Of a DNA stretch of 28,494 nt, positions 9,351 to 17,034 are shown one piece after another. This stretch comes from a virus, in the IMG/VR virus record IMGVR_UViG_3300030107_001164, positions 1 through 28,494 of that record; one strand, given 5' to 3'. A program made the translations under genes and the position numbers. Under the pieces are notes generated by a model. The model was given only the letters and a program-made list of their open reading frames with translations, did not search any database and was not told where the DNA came from. Position 1 is the stretch's first letter; each line of letters begins with the position of its first letter.

Positions 9351-10004
9351 CTATCTAGGTGTTAATACATTACTACGACTAACTTTATCTTCTACATCTT
9401 TGGTATAAGCAGTGTCATTAAGATAACGTGGATCATTCATAGCAGCTTCAACTTCCTGAACTGAACGATATACATCAGTAGATCTATTAGATAAACGTCC
9501 ATCTATCAATGAAGGTTCATACCCTTCTTGTTGCTGCATAGCGAAGTACATGGACTGAAGAGCATTTCTAGCTCTAGTGAAGTCTCCACTATTAACTTCT
9601 GAGTTATACACCTTAATTTCAGAAGGATCTAAATTATCTTTAGCCCATTGAGCTAAAGTCTCTAAACCCTGATCTCCTCCTATACTCTCAATGATTGCAT
9701 TTTCATCAGCTTCACTGAGAGGTTGCTGTTCAACACCACCTACAATGTCCCCTGCCTGAACATCCTGATCTTCTGATTCATACTGCGTATCCTGCGGTAC
9801 TTCCTCAGTTCTCTCTTGGCTACCAAGTTTCTTTTCAAGTTCTTGGTAAGCCTGTAAAAGATCATCGGCAGACTTAAACTTACCGCCAATAAGTTCTTCA
9901 TTTGATTCATTTGGATCTCTACCCTCAAGAATCGCTTGATCGGTTTCATTATATGGTTGAGTCTCTTCAGGGAAGGCTCCACCTGTTGTGTTGATTTCTG
10001 GCAT
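9351..10004 (-). CDS. Capsid assembly scaffolding protein, gp9-like
   Basis: This 217-residue protein is strongly acidic, with many Glu, Gln and Asp residues, and lies just before the capsid gene as in T7. The segment IGGKFKSADDLLQAYQELEKKLG (about 39-61) is the hallmark of podovirus scaffolds: a short 'GKFKS.DDL..AY..LE.K.G' helix shared widely in the family. The central part (85-165) is predicted helical. The C-terminal region (about 165-217) is richer in Arg and contains paired aromatic and charged residues, as expected for the part that contacts the capsid protein. It directs procapsid assembly and leaves before DNA packaging is complete. T7 gp9 is longer (about 307 residues). Confidence 0.85.
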   Translation of the reverse strand: MPEINTTGGAFPEETQPYNETDQAILEGRDPNESNEELIGGKFKSADDLLQAYQELEKKLGSQERTEEVPQDTQYESEDQDVQAGDIVGGVEQQPLSEADENAIIESIGGDQGLETLAQWAKDNLDPSEIKVYNSEVNSGDFTRARNALQSMYFAMQQQEGYEPSLIDGRLSNRSTDVYRSVQEVEAAMNDPRYLNDTAYTKDVEDKVSRSNVLTPR

Positions 10005-10006
10005 TT

Positions 10007-10222
10007 TTAACCAATACGAATTGATAAGTCAGGATAAATGCTAACTCTTTTTTTAGATTTAACAGCATTACGATAAACCTCATAGGTTTGAGGCTTCTCT
10101 TCTTTTAGCTGTTCTATTAAAAGATCTAACTTAGTTTTAGGAGCTTCTTCCTTTGGTGTTTCTATTGGTTTAGATACCGCCTTCTGGGTCTGCGGTTTCT
10201 TGGTCTGTCCTGATTGCGTCAT
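10007..10222 (-). CDS. Small basic hypothetical protein between portal and scaffold
   Basis: A 71-residue reading frame starts inside the end of the portal gene (53-base overlap) and stops 2 bases before the scaffold ATG. The first ~30 residues are rich in Lys, Gln, Pro and Thr and look disordered. A predicted helix follows (about 32-53, LDLLIEQLKEEKP), then a basic tail ending in YPDLSIRIG. I do not recognise the family. Its exact fit between two structural genes and its ordered C-terminal half argue that it is real. Small genes in this place occur in several marine T7-like phages, but I cannot assign a role. Confidence 0.55.
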   Translation of the reverse strand: MTQSGQTKKPQTQKAVSKPIETPKEEAPKTKLDLLIEQLKEEKPQTYEVYRNAVKSKKRVSIYPDLSIRIG

Positions 10223-11768
10223 TTTCAGCTTGTAGTAATTGAGCTTGTTTTGCAGGATCGTTATTAGGATCTTGCGCTGCAGCTTGTTGTTGCATCATCA
10301 TAGCTGATTGCTGCTCTTCTTCCATTAGTTGCTCATCAGACTTGATTAGCTTGTAAGTATCAAGACCATCAGAAGCTGCCAATCTAGTAATTAATTCTCT
10401 GTTATTTACAAACTTAGCCATACCTTCTGGACCAATAGTTTGTGACAAAGTTGTTATAAATTCAATTAACTTAGCTTTATCGTTACCTCTACCAAGAGCA
10501 TCTAGACCTGTTGTAATACGTGGAGTTACTACTCCTTTAGGTAACTTAGGAAGACTTCCACTTTTCTCCATAAGAGCCATCTTTCTATTAACTAGAGGTA
10601 GCTGTAATTCAACAGAAAGTATGGAATATACACCTCCTAATCCAGATTCCAGCTCATTAGCGACCATTCGTATCTCTTCCGCAGTAACACGGTCCCTACC
10701 TTGAGCACCTGCTTGTATAGCACTATTAAGTAGGAAAGCAAAACTTAATCTTTGTTCAATTCTTGCAATCGTATTTAAAGCAACCGTAAGGTCTGCCTGT
10801 TTCTGCATTTGTAGCGGTGCTACATCATTAGGATTGCCAGCCACAATGCTACCATTGCTAGCTCTAGCCAACGAATCGGGTCGTGTAGTTCCATTTGGGT
10901 TACATAAGAATATAATTTTAGCTGCTGCAGCACTACCCTCAACAATTGCTTTTGAGAGATACTCTAAAGATTTAAGGTCACCTAGCAGCTCTTCACAGAA
11001 TGAACGTCCGTAAGCTTCATGTGCTACCCGATAAAGTCTCAAAGGAATCCAAGGAGCCTTCTCTATAGGTACTGAACCTTGTTTACCTATTCTCTTTCCG
11101 TAAGCTTCTTGATGCCACTTACATCTATTCTTATCGTAATCCCAATCAATATAGGTATATAAGAAGACTGATTTATCTAGTAAGTTACCATCTTGATTCT
11201 TAGGTGCTAAACCTTCTGGTAATACCTCAGGATTAACCTCTTCTCTAACAACCACCTCAAGAATATTTCCTTCTGGATCTCTATTAAGTACAAAAGATTT
11301 AAGAGGGTAAACTCTAGTTCCTTTTTCTGTTACATAAAGTAACGCATTACCACCAATTATTAAATGCTTTAAAGCTTCAAAGAGTGCTGTACGATCACCA
11401 GACTCTTCAATGTTACGCATTACTGCACGTTCCATTAAAGAAAGCTGCTGTTCAAATTCAGATTGCAAATCTTTAAAGTTATCTAATTCTTGCTGTAGTT
11501 TTATGTCATCTACAGACAATCTAAAAAATGCTTGGTTTGGAGGTAGAAGAGCGATTAAGAGTTTGGCTGCTAAGTTATTTACACCTCTGGCTCCCAGTCC
11601 TTGAAATGTTGTAGTTATTTTGTTATAGACCTGTTTACCTGAACTCCTATCGTTATCAGTTATAAGAGTAGGCAGTGTATATTTACTGCACTCAATAGCA
11701 CGATCTAAATATAAACTTTTTTCAGGCTCTAAATAGCGATACCTGGATTCAGCAGTTCCTTTATACAT
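10170..11768 (-). CDS. Portal (head-tail connector) protein, gp8-like
   Basis: This 532-residue protein is close to the T7 gp8 length (536). It forms the dodecameric ring through which DNA is packaged and ejected. Family features visible are the opening helix RYRYLEPEKSLYLDRAIECSKYTLPTL (residues 9-35), the conserved TTFQGLGARGVNNLAAKLLIALLPP segment (53-77), and the SGLGGVYSILSVELQLPLVNRKM region (about 373-395) with the upstream RVTAEEIR motif. The C-terminus is rich in Gln, Ala and Met and is probably the flexible barrel end. The ATG at 11768 overlaps the preceding gene by 8 bases. Confidence 0.92.
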   Translation of the reverse strand: MYKGTAESRYRYLEPEKSLYLDRAIECSKYTLPTLITDNDRSSGKQVYNKITTTFQGLGARGVNNLAAKLLIALLPPNQAFFRLSVDDIKLQQELDNFKDLQSEFEQQLSLMERAVMRNIEESGDRTALFEALKHLIIGGNALLYVTEKGTRVYPLKSFVLNRDPEGNILEVVVREEVNPEVLPEGLAPKNQDGNLLDKSVFLYTYIDWDYDKNRCKWHQEAYGKRIGKQGSVPIEKAPWIPLRLYRVAHEAYGRSFCEELLGDLKSLEYLSKAIVEGSAAAAKIIFLCNPNGTTRPDSLARASNGSIVAGNPNDVAPLQMQKQADLTVALNTIARIEQRLSFAFLLNSAIQAGAQGRDRVTAEEIRMVANELESGLGGVYSILSVELQLPLVNRKMALMEKSGSLPKLPKGVVTPRITTGLDALGRGNDKAKLIEFITTLSQTIGPEGMAKFVNNRELITRLAASDGLDTYKLIKSDEQLMEEEQQSAMMMQQQAAAQDPNNDPAKQAQLLQAENDAIRTDQETADPEGGI

Positions 11769-12267
11769 TTGTTCCCATACCAGTTGCAGAACTTCCAGCA
11801 GTACCTCCAGTACCTCCAGTACCTAATCCTGAATCAATACTCAGTTTAGTCCTCATACTTTCAGGAGTACCACGTTTAGCTGTTCGTCTAGTTTTACTAA
11901 CAGGAGAACCTTTTTGAGATCTAGCTATAGCAGATTGTAACTGTTGTTGGTGAATCATTAAGTTTGATTGCGCCTGCTGTTGTTGCATTTGCAATTTAGA
12001 TTGCTGCGTAGCTTGATCCGCTGCGGAGACTGAAGCTGCTGTTGCTGCTCTACTCTGTTCTATTTGTGTCTGGAACTGTCTAGCTCTTTGTGCAGCATCA
12101 GCTTGCATTTGAGATATTTGAGCTTGAGCAGATTCTCTAGCTTGAGCTGTACGTGCTCTAGAAGCAGCGGCAGCTTTTCTAGCATTGGCTGCTGCTTGTC
12201 TTGCTTGATATACAGATGCGCCAGCTATTGCTAGGCCAGCGATCATAGTTCCAGTAATTACGACCAT
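11761..12267 (-). CDS. Small virion protein with N-terminal membrane segment, possibly gp7.3-like
   Basis: This 168-residue protein begins with a short hydrophobic Ala/Gly/Ile segment (residues 3-19), followed by a long Ala/Gln/Arg-rich helix (20-120), a basic stretch (120-140) and a Gly/Thr tail that includes a TGG triplet repeat and ends in GMGTNV. T7 gp7.3, which lies at the same place just before the portal, also has a basic Ala-rich chain, a KKSLSV-type patch and a Gly-rich end. Here RTKLSI precedes the Gly tail. That resemblance and the position suggest a tail-associated, ejected protein. The similarity is by eye only. It starts 9 bases after the stop of the small gene upstream. Confidence 0.5.
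   Translation of the reverse strand: MVVITGTMIAGLAIAGASVYQARQAAANARKAAAASRARTAQARESAQAQISQMQADAAQRARQFQTQIEQSRAATAASVSAADQATQQSKLQMQQQQAQSNLMIHQQQLQSAIARSQKGSPVSKTRRTAKRGTPESMRTKLSIDSGLGTGGTGGTAGSSATGMGTNV
11799..11824. repeat. Short tandem repeat, nearly three copies of a 9-mer
   Basis: The unit CAGTACCTC is repeated 2.9 times. It encodes the Thr-Gly-Gly triplets in the tail of the small virion protein and may vary in copy number by slippage in steps of three residues. Confidence 0.8.
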
Positions 12268-12276
12268 CTATAGCCC

Positions 12277-12450
12277 TCAGTTGTACTTAGTTTCTTCTTG
12301 TAGTTTAAACTGATCTTTCAAATGACGTACAACCGCCACTTGTCCAGCAGTAAACCAAATAAGTTTCTCTTCCATACTAATATCTGGAGCCTTATCTGGA
12401 TAGGTTTCCTCTAGATATTTGATTATTTCCTCAGGAATAAATGGAGTCAT
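12277..12450 (-). CDS. Small hypothetical protein (57 aa)
   Basis: A 57-residue frame starts directly after the stop of the upstream coiled-coil protein (TAA then ATG with no gap) and ends 9 bases before the next ATG. It begins MTPFIPEEIIKYLEETYPD and contains a predicted second helix (about 26-50, MEEKLIWFTAGQVAVVRHLKDQF). The composition is well balanced with Trp, Tyr and Ile, which supports real coding. I do not recognise the family. The tight fit in the pre-portal gene string suggests a virion or assembly protein, but no function can be read from it. Confidence 0.65.
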   Translation of the reverse strand: MTPFIPEEIIKYLEETYPDKAPDISMEEKLIWFTAGQVAVVRHLKDQFKLQEETKYN

Positions 12451-13164
12451 TTAGCCGATAAGTAACTTACCTGCTTTATCTTTTGGTCCTTTAGTCTTAC
12501 CTTTAGCAGATCCAGTTTTACCTGTACCACCTAAACCACCAATAGCTTTAACTACAGTTCCAGATACACCTGGAGCTTTAGCTGTCTTAACATTCTGAAG
12601 AGCTTTCTTTCTTGCTGCAGCATCTTTAGTAGCCTTAGCTATCTTCTCAGATTGTAGTCTTGACTTAGTTGCTGCAGTCTGTCTGGTGGCATAAGCAACA
12701 TTTCTTTTACCTTCTTCAGTTGCTTTTGTAGCTGCTAAAGCGGCTGCTGTTTGAGCACCTCTAGCAGCAGAAACCTGAGCTTCCCCTTCTTTTGTTTGCT
12801 TTGCATAAGCAGTCTGACGTGCTTTTACGTTAGCTGTAGTTTCTTTACTTACTCTGTCAAATTCTGCAGCGGCTTCATTCTGTTGTTTAGCTGCTTCTTT
12901 GTAAGCTTCTCTAGCTTCATTTTCAGCTTTCGTAATACCAGTTACGTCTTTAACTGTATTAACTGCTTTTGTTTTGACATAATTAATAGCTCTATCTATA
13001 GGTCTAGTAATCCTTCTAAAGAACCTACCAATCCTAAATTCAAAGAATTGTTTGAATAGTTCCTCCTCTTCCTTCTTTTCCTCTATAACAGGATCTACCT
13101 CTGCATAGGCATAAGCAAAATCATAAGGATTAAAAAGTTTGTCAAACCAGTTTTTGTTACGCAT
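12451..13164 (-). CDS. Basic coiled-coil protein of the pre-portal region
   Basis: I choose the ATG at 13164, which overlaps the RNR beta stop by 8 bases. The frame stays open up to 13251, but the extra residues are read across the beta gene. The 237-residue product starts RNKNWFDKLFNPYDFAYAYAE, has a short hydrophobic/basic helix (about 40-60), and then a very long Ala/Lys/Glu/Gln coiled coil (about 75-195). It ends in a strongly basic Gly/Lys tail (KGKTKGPKDKAGKLLIG). No enzyme motif is visible. It sits between nucleotide metabolism and the portal, where T7 keeps small virion proteins such as gp6.7 and gp7.3. A DNA-contacting ejected virion protein is a reasonable guess, not more. Confidence 0.6.
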   Translation of the reverse strand: MRNKNWFDKLFNPYDFAYAYAEVDPVIEEKKEEEELFKQFFEFRIGRFFRRITRPIDRAINYVKTKAVNTVKDVTGITKAENEAREAYKEAAKQQNEAAAEFDRVSKETTANVKARQTAYAKQTKEGEAQVSAARGAQTAAALAATKATEEGKRNVAYATRQTAATKSRLQSEKIAKATKDAAARKKALQNVKTAKAPGVSGTVVKAIGGLGGTGKTGSAKGKTKGPKDKAGKLLIG

Positions 13165-13876
13165 AGCTAGGTAAGTCGCTGTTACTTGTTTCAAAGAACG
13201 CAGGCATTCTAGCTCTTTTAGTGTCAGAAAAACCCTCCGCCTTTCCAGCATACATCAGATTATCACTCTGATCTAACCAAAACTGCTTGTTAAGATAACG
13301 ATCTTCTGATCTACCTAAAGGTTCTAGAACCCAATTAATAGTAGCCTTTCTAAGTTTATCTAAAGAAGGACTAGGTTTTAGTCCTAACTCTAATGATACC
13401 AAGGAATTCGAGGCAACGTGAACAGTTTCGTCCCTTGAAATATCTTGAGAAATAGTTCTCAAACCTGAATCACCAAGAAAACGAAACATTGGAAGTATTA
13501 CAAAAAAGATAGCTTTCTCAGCTACCAACGCTTTGAGGATGGTGTGATCTGGGTGGAGTGTCCAAGCGTCTCTGATTCTGAGAGCCTCTGCCTCCGCTTT
13601 TTCATCCGCACCATGAGCATCGATAGCATAGTTAAGAGCAATGTCATGTCGAATTTCGTCTTGTACGTTTGATTCTAAAAGTTCTCTAGACGCTTTTGGA
13701 ATTTCCGTAAGTGCTTCCTGAATGAAGTTTCCCACTGGGACTTCCATGTGGCGTACTGAGAGAGCACGTCTAATAACATCGACTGCTTCATCTTTTATGA
13801 ATCCTTTACTAACTTTTACAGGAGTCCAAGTACGCTTCCTTTCTAGAAGCAGTTGGTATGGATGTTTTCTCATCAT
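13157..13876 (-). CDS. nrdB: Ribonucleotide reductase class I beta subunit (R2-like), without the usual radical tyrosine
   Basis: The beta subunit generates the oxidant that starts ribonucleotide reduction in the alpha subunit. I place the start at the ATG at 13876, where it overlaps the alpha stop as ATGATGA; the frame could also open at 13891. The 239-residue chain is much shorter than E. coli R2 (375). Ferritin-like metal ligands are visible: E74-xx-H77 in helix C, E120 in helix D, and E150-xx-H153 in helix E. The first ligand is uncertain (perhaps E45). The position four residues after His77, where E. coli has radical Tyr122, is Leu81; a Tyr is at 83 instead. This suggests a different cofactor chemistry. 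The start of the next gene overlaps its end by 8 bases. Confidence 0.85.
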   Translation of the reverse strand: MMRKHPYQLLLERKRTWTPVKVSKGFIKDEAVDVIRRALSVRHMEVPVGNFIQEALTEIPKASRELLESNVQDEIRHDIALNYAIDAHGADEKAEAEALRIRDAWTLHPDHTILKALVAEKAIFFVILPMFRFLGDSGLRTISQDISRDETVHVASNSLVSLELGLKPSPSLDKLRKATINWVLEPLGRSEDRYLNKQFWLDQSDNLMYAGKAEGFSDTKRARMPAFFETSNSDLPSYA

Positions 13877-15300
13877 TCTGCACAATCGCAATTAGGAGCT
13901 GCTGTTTCACTAAGTATTTCACTCAGATACTCATCAACATCTGTATCTGATAACGCAGAATACACACTTGTTTTATCTTGAGTATCTGGCTGTACCTGTA
14001 AAGAATAGTATAAGCTTTTTAGCGGTGAATTTAACCATCTAGCTATAAATTCCCTATTCATTTTTACCATATCTGACCACCAATTCATAGAAATTGCGTG
14101 GGCCTTACCAGTCTTATCCATCATTACTTGCCACTCTGCATTTAATTCAAAGAAAGTATCCCAACCTACTTCTTGTGCAATCTCACACTTTGGATGGAAC
14201 TGATAACTTGTAACACCAAGAGTAGAACTATCACGATCTATCTCCCTGCTGATTGGAGGAGATATTTCAGGTGAAGTTGTGTAACCATCTCTATCTTTAT
14301 AGCGATAAGCACAAGAAGCAGTAGGAGCTACTGTAAAAGCTCTAGACATACCAAATCTTTCAGCTACTTTAGTTGCTTCTTTATAACCAGTCTCTAAAGC
14401 AACAACTATTTGATGAGCTTTATCTATACCAGATGGAGATTGAGTATTTGGATGTAAGTTTCTAAACCTTAAAGCAGAAACAAAAGCTTTATACGACACA
14501 CCTTCTATAGCCAATAAATTAGCTAAACCCAAAACACCTAAACCTACTTGCTTATCTTTTCTTTGATAAATACCTGAACTTTCTACACCTGTTTGTTGAT
14601 AAAGAAGACATAGAAATTCCATACCATGAACAAAAGCACTAGGTATCTCATCAATATCTTTAGTACCAGCTAAATTTATATGACTTAAGAGACAAGTATC
14701 CCTTGATTTAATTAAAATTTCTTGACAAACATTGTGATAAATTCTTTCACCATCAGCATCATATTGCTTCTTAACAATCCAAATGTCTCCTTTACTAGCA
14801 CCATCCATGATGGCTTTTAAAACAGTTGGTTTGTTAATTACGTCAGGATCAACATTGACACAGCGTTTAACCCAAGGTATTCGACCACGATCATAATTAA
14901 TAAACTCAATAATATCGTCATGCTCCCAGTCGCAATGGACACAAATCGCACCGTTTCTGTATGTCCCACCTCTTCTAAGGACTTCGTTGAATTTACTATA
15001 GATCTCCATGAAACCACATGGACCTGACGCAACCATCCCATGCTTATTCTTAGTTCCTCTAGGACGCAACTTACTTAAATGAATAGCAACTCCAGCTCCA
15101 TAACGCAATGCTTTAGAAGCAAACAAAAAACTAGCTTCAATGGAGTCTTCATGCTCATCCATTGTGTCTTCTACAACAAAGACAGTACAGGATTGTGGAT
15201 AACGTCTTGTAGGTTCTTTTAACCAACTATCCACCCTACCTGTAACAGCTAGTGAAGGTGTGAATTGTTCTAATAGAGATGGTGGTTCTTTGAGTTTCAT
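13873..15300 (-). CDS. nrdA: Ribonucleotide reductase class I alpha subunit (R1-like, short form)
   Basis: This protein reduces ribonucleotides to deoxyribonucleotides for phage DNA synthesis. It has 475 residues compared with about 760 for E. coli R1, and the N-terminal ATP-cone is missing, so the usual dATP activity control is absent. Catalytic residues can be read: Cys38 (in PQSCTV) and Cys203 (in DTCLLSHINLAG) as the redox pair, and the finger-loop motif N190-x-C192-x-E194. A Tyr-Tyr pair at 431-432 (SLYYS) matches the E. coli Y730/Y731 radical path, and C-terminal Cys471/Cys473 (CDCAE) serve for re-reduction. The Tyr pair and the adjacent beta gene show class I, although cyanopodovirus homologues were long labelled class II. 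Start and stop overlap the neighbours as ATGA. Confidence 0.92.
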   Translation of the reverse strand: MKLKEPPSLLEQFTPSLAVTGRVDSWLKEPTRRYPQSCTVFVVEDTMDEHEDSIEASFLFASKALRYGAGVAIHLSKLRPRGTKNKHGMVASGPCGFMEIYSKFNEVLRRGGTYRNGAICVHCDWEHDDIIEFINYDRGRIPWVKRCVNVDPDVINKPTVLKAIMDGASKGDIWIVKKQYDADGERIYHNVCQEILIKSRDTCLLSHINLAGTKDIDEIPSAFVHGMEFLCLLYQQTGVESSGIYQRKDKQVGLGVLGLANLLAIEGVSYKAFVSALRFRNLHPNTQSPSGIDKAHQIVVALETGYKEATKVAERFGMSRAFTVAPTASCAYRYKDRDGYTTSPEISPPISREIDRDSSTLGVTSYQFHPKCEIAQEVGWDTFFELNAEWQVMMDKTGKAHAISMNWWSDMVKMNREFIARWLNSPLKSLYYSLQVQPDTQDKTSVYSALSDTDVDEYLSEILSETAAPNCDCAE

Positions 15301-15665
15301 AGATCCCCTAAATAAGGTGGTACATAATTTTTACCTTTTTGAACTTTACCGTCTTTAAATTCAAAAGGAATTTTGGTTTGGTTTGAAGCATAAATACGAT
15401 CAAATGCTTCATCAGGATCTACACCTAATAGATGTAAAAATCCGTAAGCGGTCCATATTAAATCAACAGCTTCTTTAATAACTTGTTGACGGTCTTCGTT
15501 ATTAAAAGCATGGAGAAGTTCATAGAACTCTTCCTCAACAAAACTTAGCTGCTGTTCTTGAAAAGTGGTTCCCCCATCTTTATAGTCACTTGTTATTTGT
15601 CCAGCCAATTGCATCCATGTCTTTACCATGCTTGCGTTTGTTTTTGTTTCTGAGGTCTGGCTCAT
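15297..15665 (-). CDS. mazG: MazG-like nucleoside triphosphate pyrophosphohydrolase
   Basis: This 122-residue protein belongs to the all-alpha NTP pyrophosphatase group. The metal-binding signature is visible as the acidic run E44-E45-E46 with E49, then E65-x-x-D68 (EAVDLIW). These residues hold magnesium and hydrolyse NTPs or related nucleotides to monophosphates. In cyanophages, MazG has been proposed to act on nucleotide pools or on the alarmone ppGpp, but the substrate cannot be read here. It overlaps the upstream DUF3310 gene by about 80 bases. A second Met at residue 13 (position 15629) would shorten that overlap and may be the true start. It is coupled to RNR alpha by ATGA. Confidence 0.75.
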   Translation of the reverse strand: MSQTSETKTNASMVKTWMQLAGQITSDYKDGGTTFQEQQLSFVEEEFYELLHAFNNEDRQQVIKEAVDLIWTAYGFLHLLGVDPDEAFDRIYASNQTKIPFEFKDGKVQKGKNYVPPYLGDL

Positions 15666-15912
15666 CAGATTTTAATAGGGACTCGTACAAGGATACATCG
15701 TGAGGTTTCATTTTAGTTTCTTCCCGTTTAATTAAACGATTAAGATACCAAGAAGCTTTTTTAAGATCTTCTAAACCATTCTTTTCTTCATAACGGGTTA
15801 CATATTTTATTATGTTTCCCTCAAGAAAATCGAACGCATGACTTTCAATGTAGTCAATACATTCAACTACGGCTTGGTCATGGCCGTAGTAACTGGGATT
15901 GGTGGGGTCCAT
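15586..15912 (-). CDS. DUF3310 domain protein
   Basis: This 108-residue protein carries the DUF3310 pattern: an early PSYYG, then ECIDYIESHAFDFLEGNIIKYVTRYEEKNG followed by EDLKKASWYLNRLI (about residues 17-61). The second half is basic and poorly ordered. DUF3310 is widespread in phages. As I recall, it also forms part of the T7 gp1.7 family of nucleotide kinases, so a role in nucleotide handling fits with MazG and RNR just downstream. No classical P-loop is visible. It overlaps the exonuclease end by 46 bases. Confidence 0.7.
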   Translation of the reverse strand: MDPTNPSYYGHDQAVVECIDYIESHAFDFLEGNIIKYVTRYEEKNGLEDLKKASWYLNRLIKREETKMKPHDVSLYESLLKSDEPDLRNKNKRKHGKDMDAIGWTNNK

Positions 15913-16643
15913 AATGAAATGTCGTTGTAAGAGTACTCTGTAGACCTAAGAATACGAGCAAGCCTAGCTTGTACTAGAGCTTGCTGCTCACTTAGACCTT
16001 TCTTTTTGTAGCTATTAACTACAGTTCGCCATGCGGAGGCAGGCGTGAAGTCCTTAAGAGGTATGAGTTTTTCCGCTGTTTTTGGGCCAATACTAGGGCA
16101 GCCCCCAAAACCGTCAACTGAGTCGCCAATAAGTACTTGCCTATAGAAGAACACATCAGCTTCTGGCTCAGTAATGGTTTTAACATTTCCATCATTGTCA
16201 AGGTGTAGTCCAGGTATTTGATTAAGATCTTTATCACCAGACCATATAACAGTATCCTTACTACAATCACGTGTCTGTAGGATTCCTAGTACATCGTCTG
16301 CTTCTAACCTATACCAACATTCTGAATTATATTTGTTTTCCATTCTACTTCTTGCTTCTTTAAAGCCAACAGGTTTAAGTCTGTGGTTAGTTGCTCTTCT
16401 ATTTGCTTTATAAGAAGGATCAACTTCAATACGAAAATTATCTTTTGATGTCCAACAAAGTACAACTTCATCAGCTTCTGATTGTGTCTTTTTATTAGTA
16501 ACCATCTCATCAAATAATAATGAAACTTCTTTTAAAGGTAGATGTGTAGTAATAACATCAGGCATCCACTCAATTTCTACTTCACTTAGTTTTACTGCTG
16601 CAAATAGCAGCATATCTGCATCAATTAGTAACCTCTTCATCAT
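15867..16643 (-). CDS. 5'-3' exonuclease, gp6-like (FEN/PIN fold)
   Basis: This 258-residue exonuclease probably degrades host DNA and removes RNA primers, as T7 gp6 does (about 300 residues). Metal-binding acidic residues appear in order: D8 and D10 (LLIDADML), E114-x-D116-D117 (LEADDVLG), D137 and D139 (SGDKDLNQIPG), and D174 and D177 (GDSVDGFGG). The helix-hairpin-helix segment GCPSIGPKTAEKL (181-193) for DNA binding follows directly. The start is MM at 16643 or 16640; both overlap the preceding endonuclease gene by about 20 bases. Confidence 0.9.
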   Translation of the reverse strand: MMKRLLIDADMLLFAAVKLSEVEIEWMPDVITTHLPLKEVSLLFDEMVTNKKTQSEADEVVLCWTSKDNFRIEVDPSYKANRRATNHRLKPVGFKEARSRMENKYNSECWYRLEADDVLGILQTRDCSKDTVIWSGDKDLNQIPGLHLDNDGNVKTITEPEADVFFYRQVLIGDSVDGFGGCPSIGPKTAEKLIPLKDFTPASAWRTVVNSYKKKGLSEQQALVQARLARILRSTEYSYNDISLWTPPIPVTTAMTKP

Positions 16644-17034
16644 TCTTTTCTTTATCTTCCGATACCTTACCTGCTCTAACTAAGTAATTAAGCCCTTGTA
16701 GGACACCTTCTACATTGTCACCTAGCTTCCCTATACCTGTATTGCAGTTACTACATATCCAACCTCTATGTTCACCAGTTTTATGGTCATGATCCCAGTG
16801 CAGGACTGAAGTACTATCACCACAACATTCGCAAGGCGTTCCTAGTTCAGGTGCTGTTTGTCCCTTACGTAATTTAAAATAGAGACTTTGCTGGTAGTTA
16901 TGACACTCCTTACATTCAGGTCTAGTCCAAGTACCATTAGCACCGAACTCAATAATAAGTTTCTCTTTACCACAAATCTTACAGACCTTAGTGGCATTCG
17001 GCCCAGTTGTTGCCAATTTTATACTCACTTGCAA
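16621..17034 (-). CDS. Recombination endonuclease VII-like protein (His-Me finger resolvase)
   Basis: This 137-residue protein has an N-terminal zinc-ribbon-like part (CKICGKEK at 18-25, then CKECH), a second zinc site starting CECC, and the endonuclease VII core LHWDHDHKTGEHRGWICSNC-NTGIG. The WDHDH pair and the Asn of CSNCNTGIG match the catalytic Asp/His and Asn of T4 gp49. Such enzymes cut branched DNA, including Holliday junctions and replication forks, before packaging. It overlaps the end of the polymerase gene by 47 bases and the exonuclease start by 23 bases. A TTG at codon 7 could be an alternative start. A homing-type HNH nuclease inserted next to the polymerase is possible but less likely, given the full endonuclease VII pattern. 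Confidence 0.8.
   Translation of the reverse strand: MQVSIKLATTGPNATKVCKICGKEKLIIEFGANGTWTRPECKECHNYQQSLYFKLRKGQTAPELGTPCECCGDSTSVLHWDHDHKTGEHRGWICSNCNTGIGKLGDNVEGVLQGLNYLVRAGKVSEDKEKNDEEVTN

Noticed and set aside
12751-13059. A 102-codon plus-strand frame opposite the coiled-coil protein
   Set aside because: Its Ser/Cys/Phe-rich translation is the antisense image of an Ala/Lys/Glu coiled coil.
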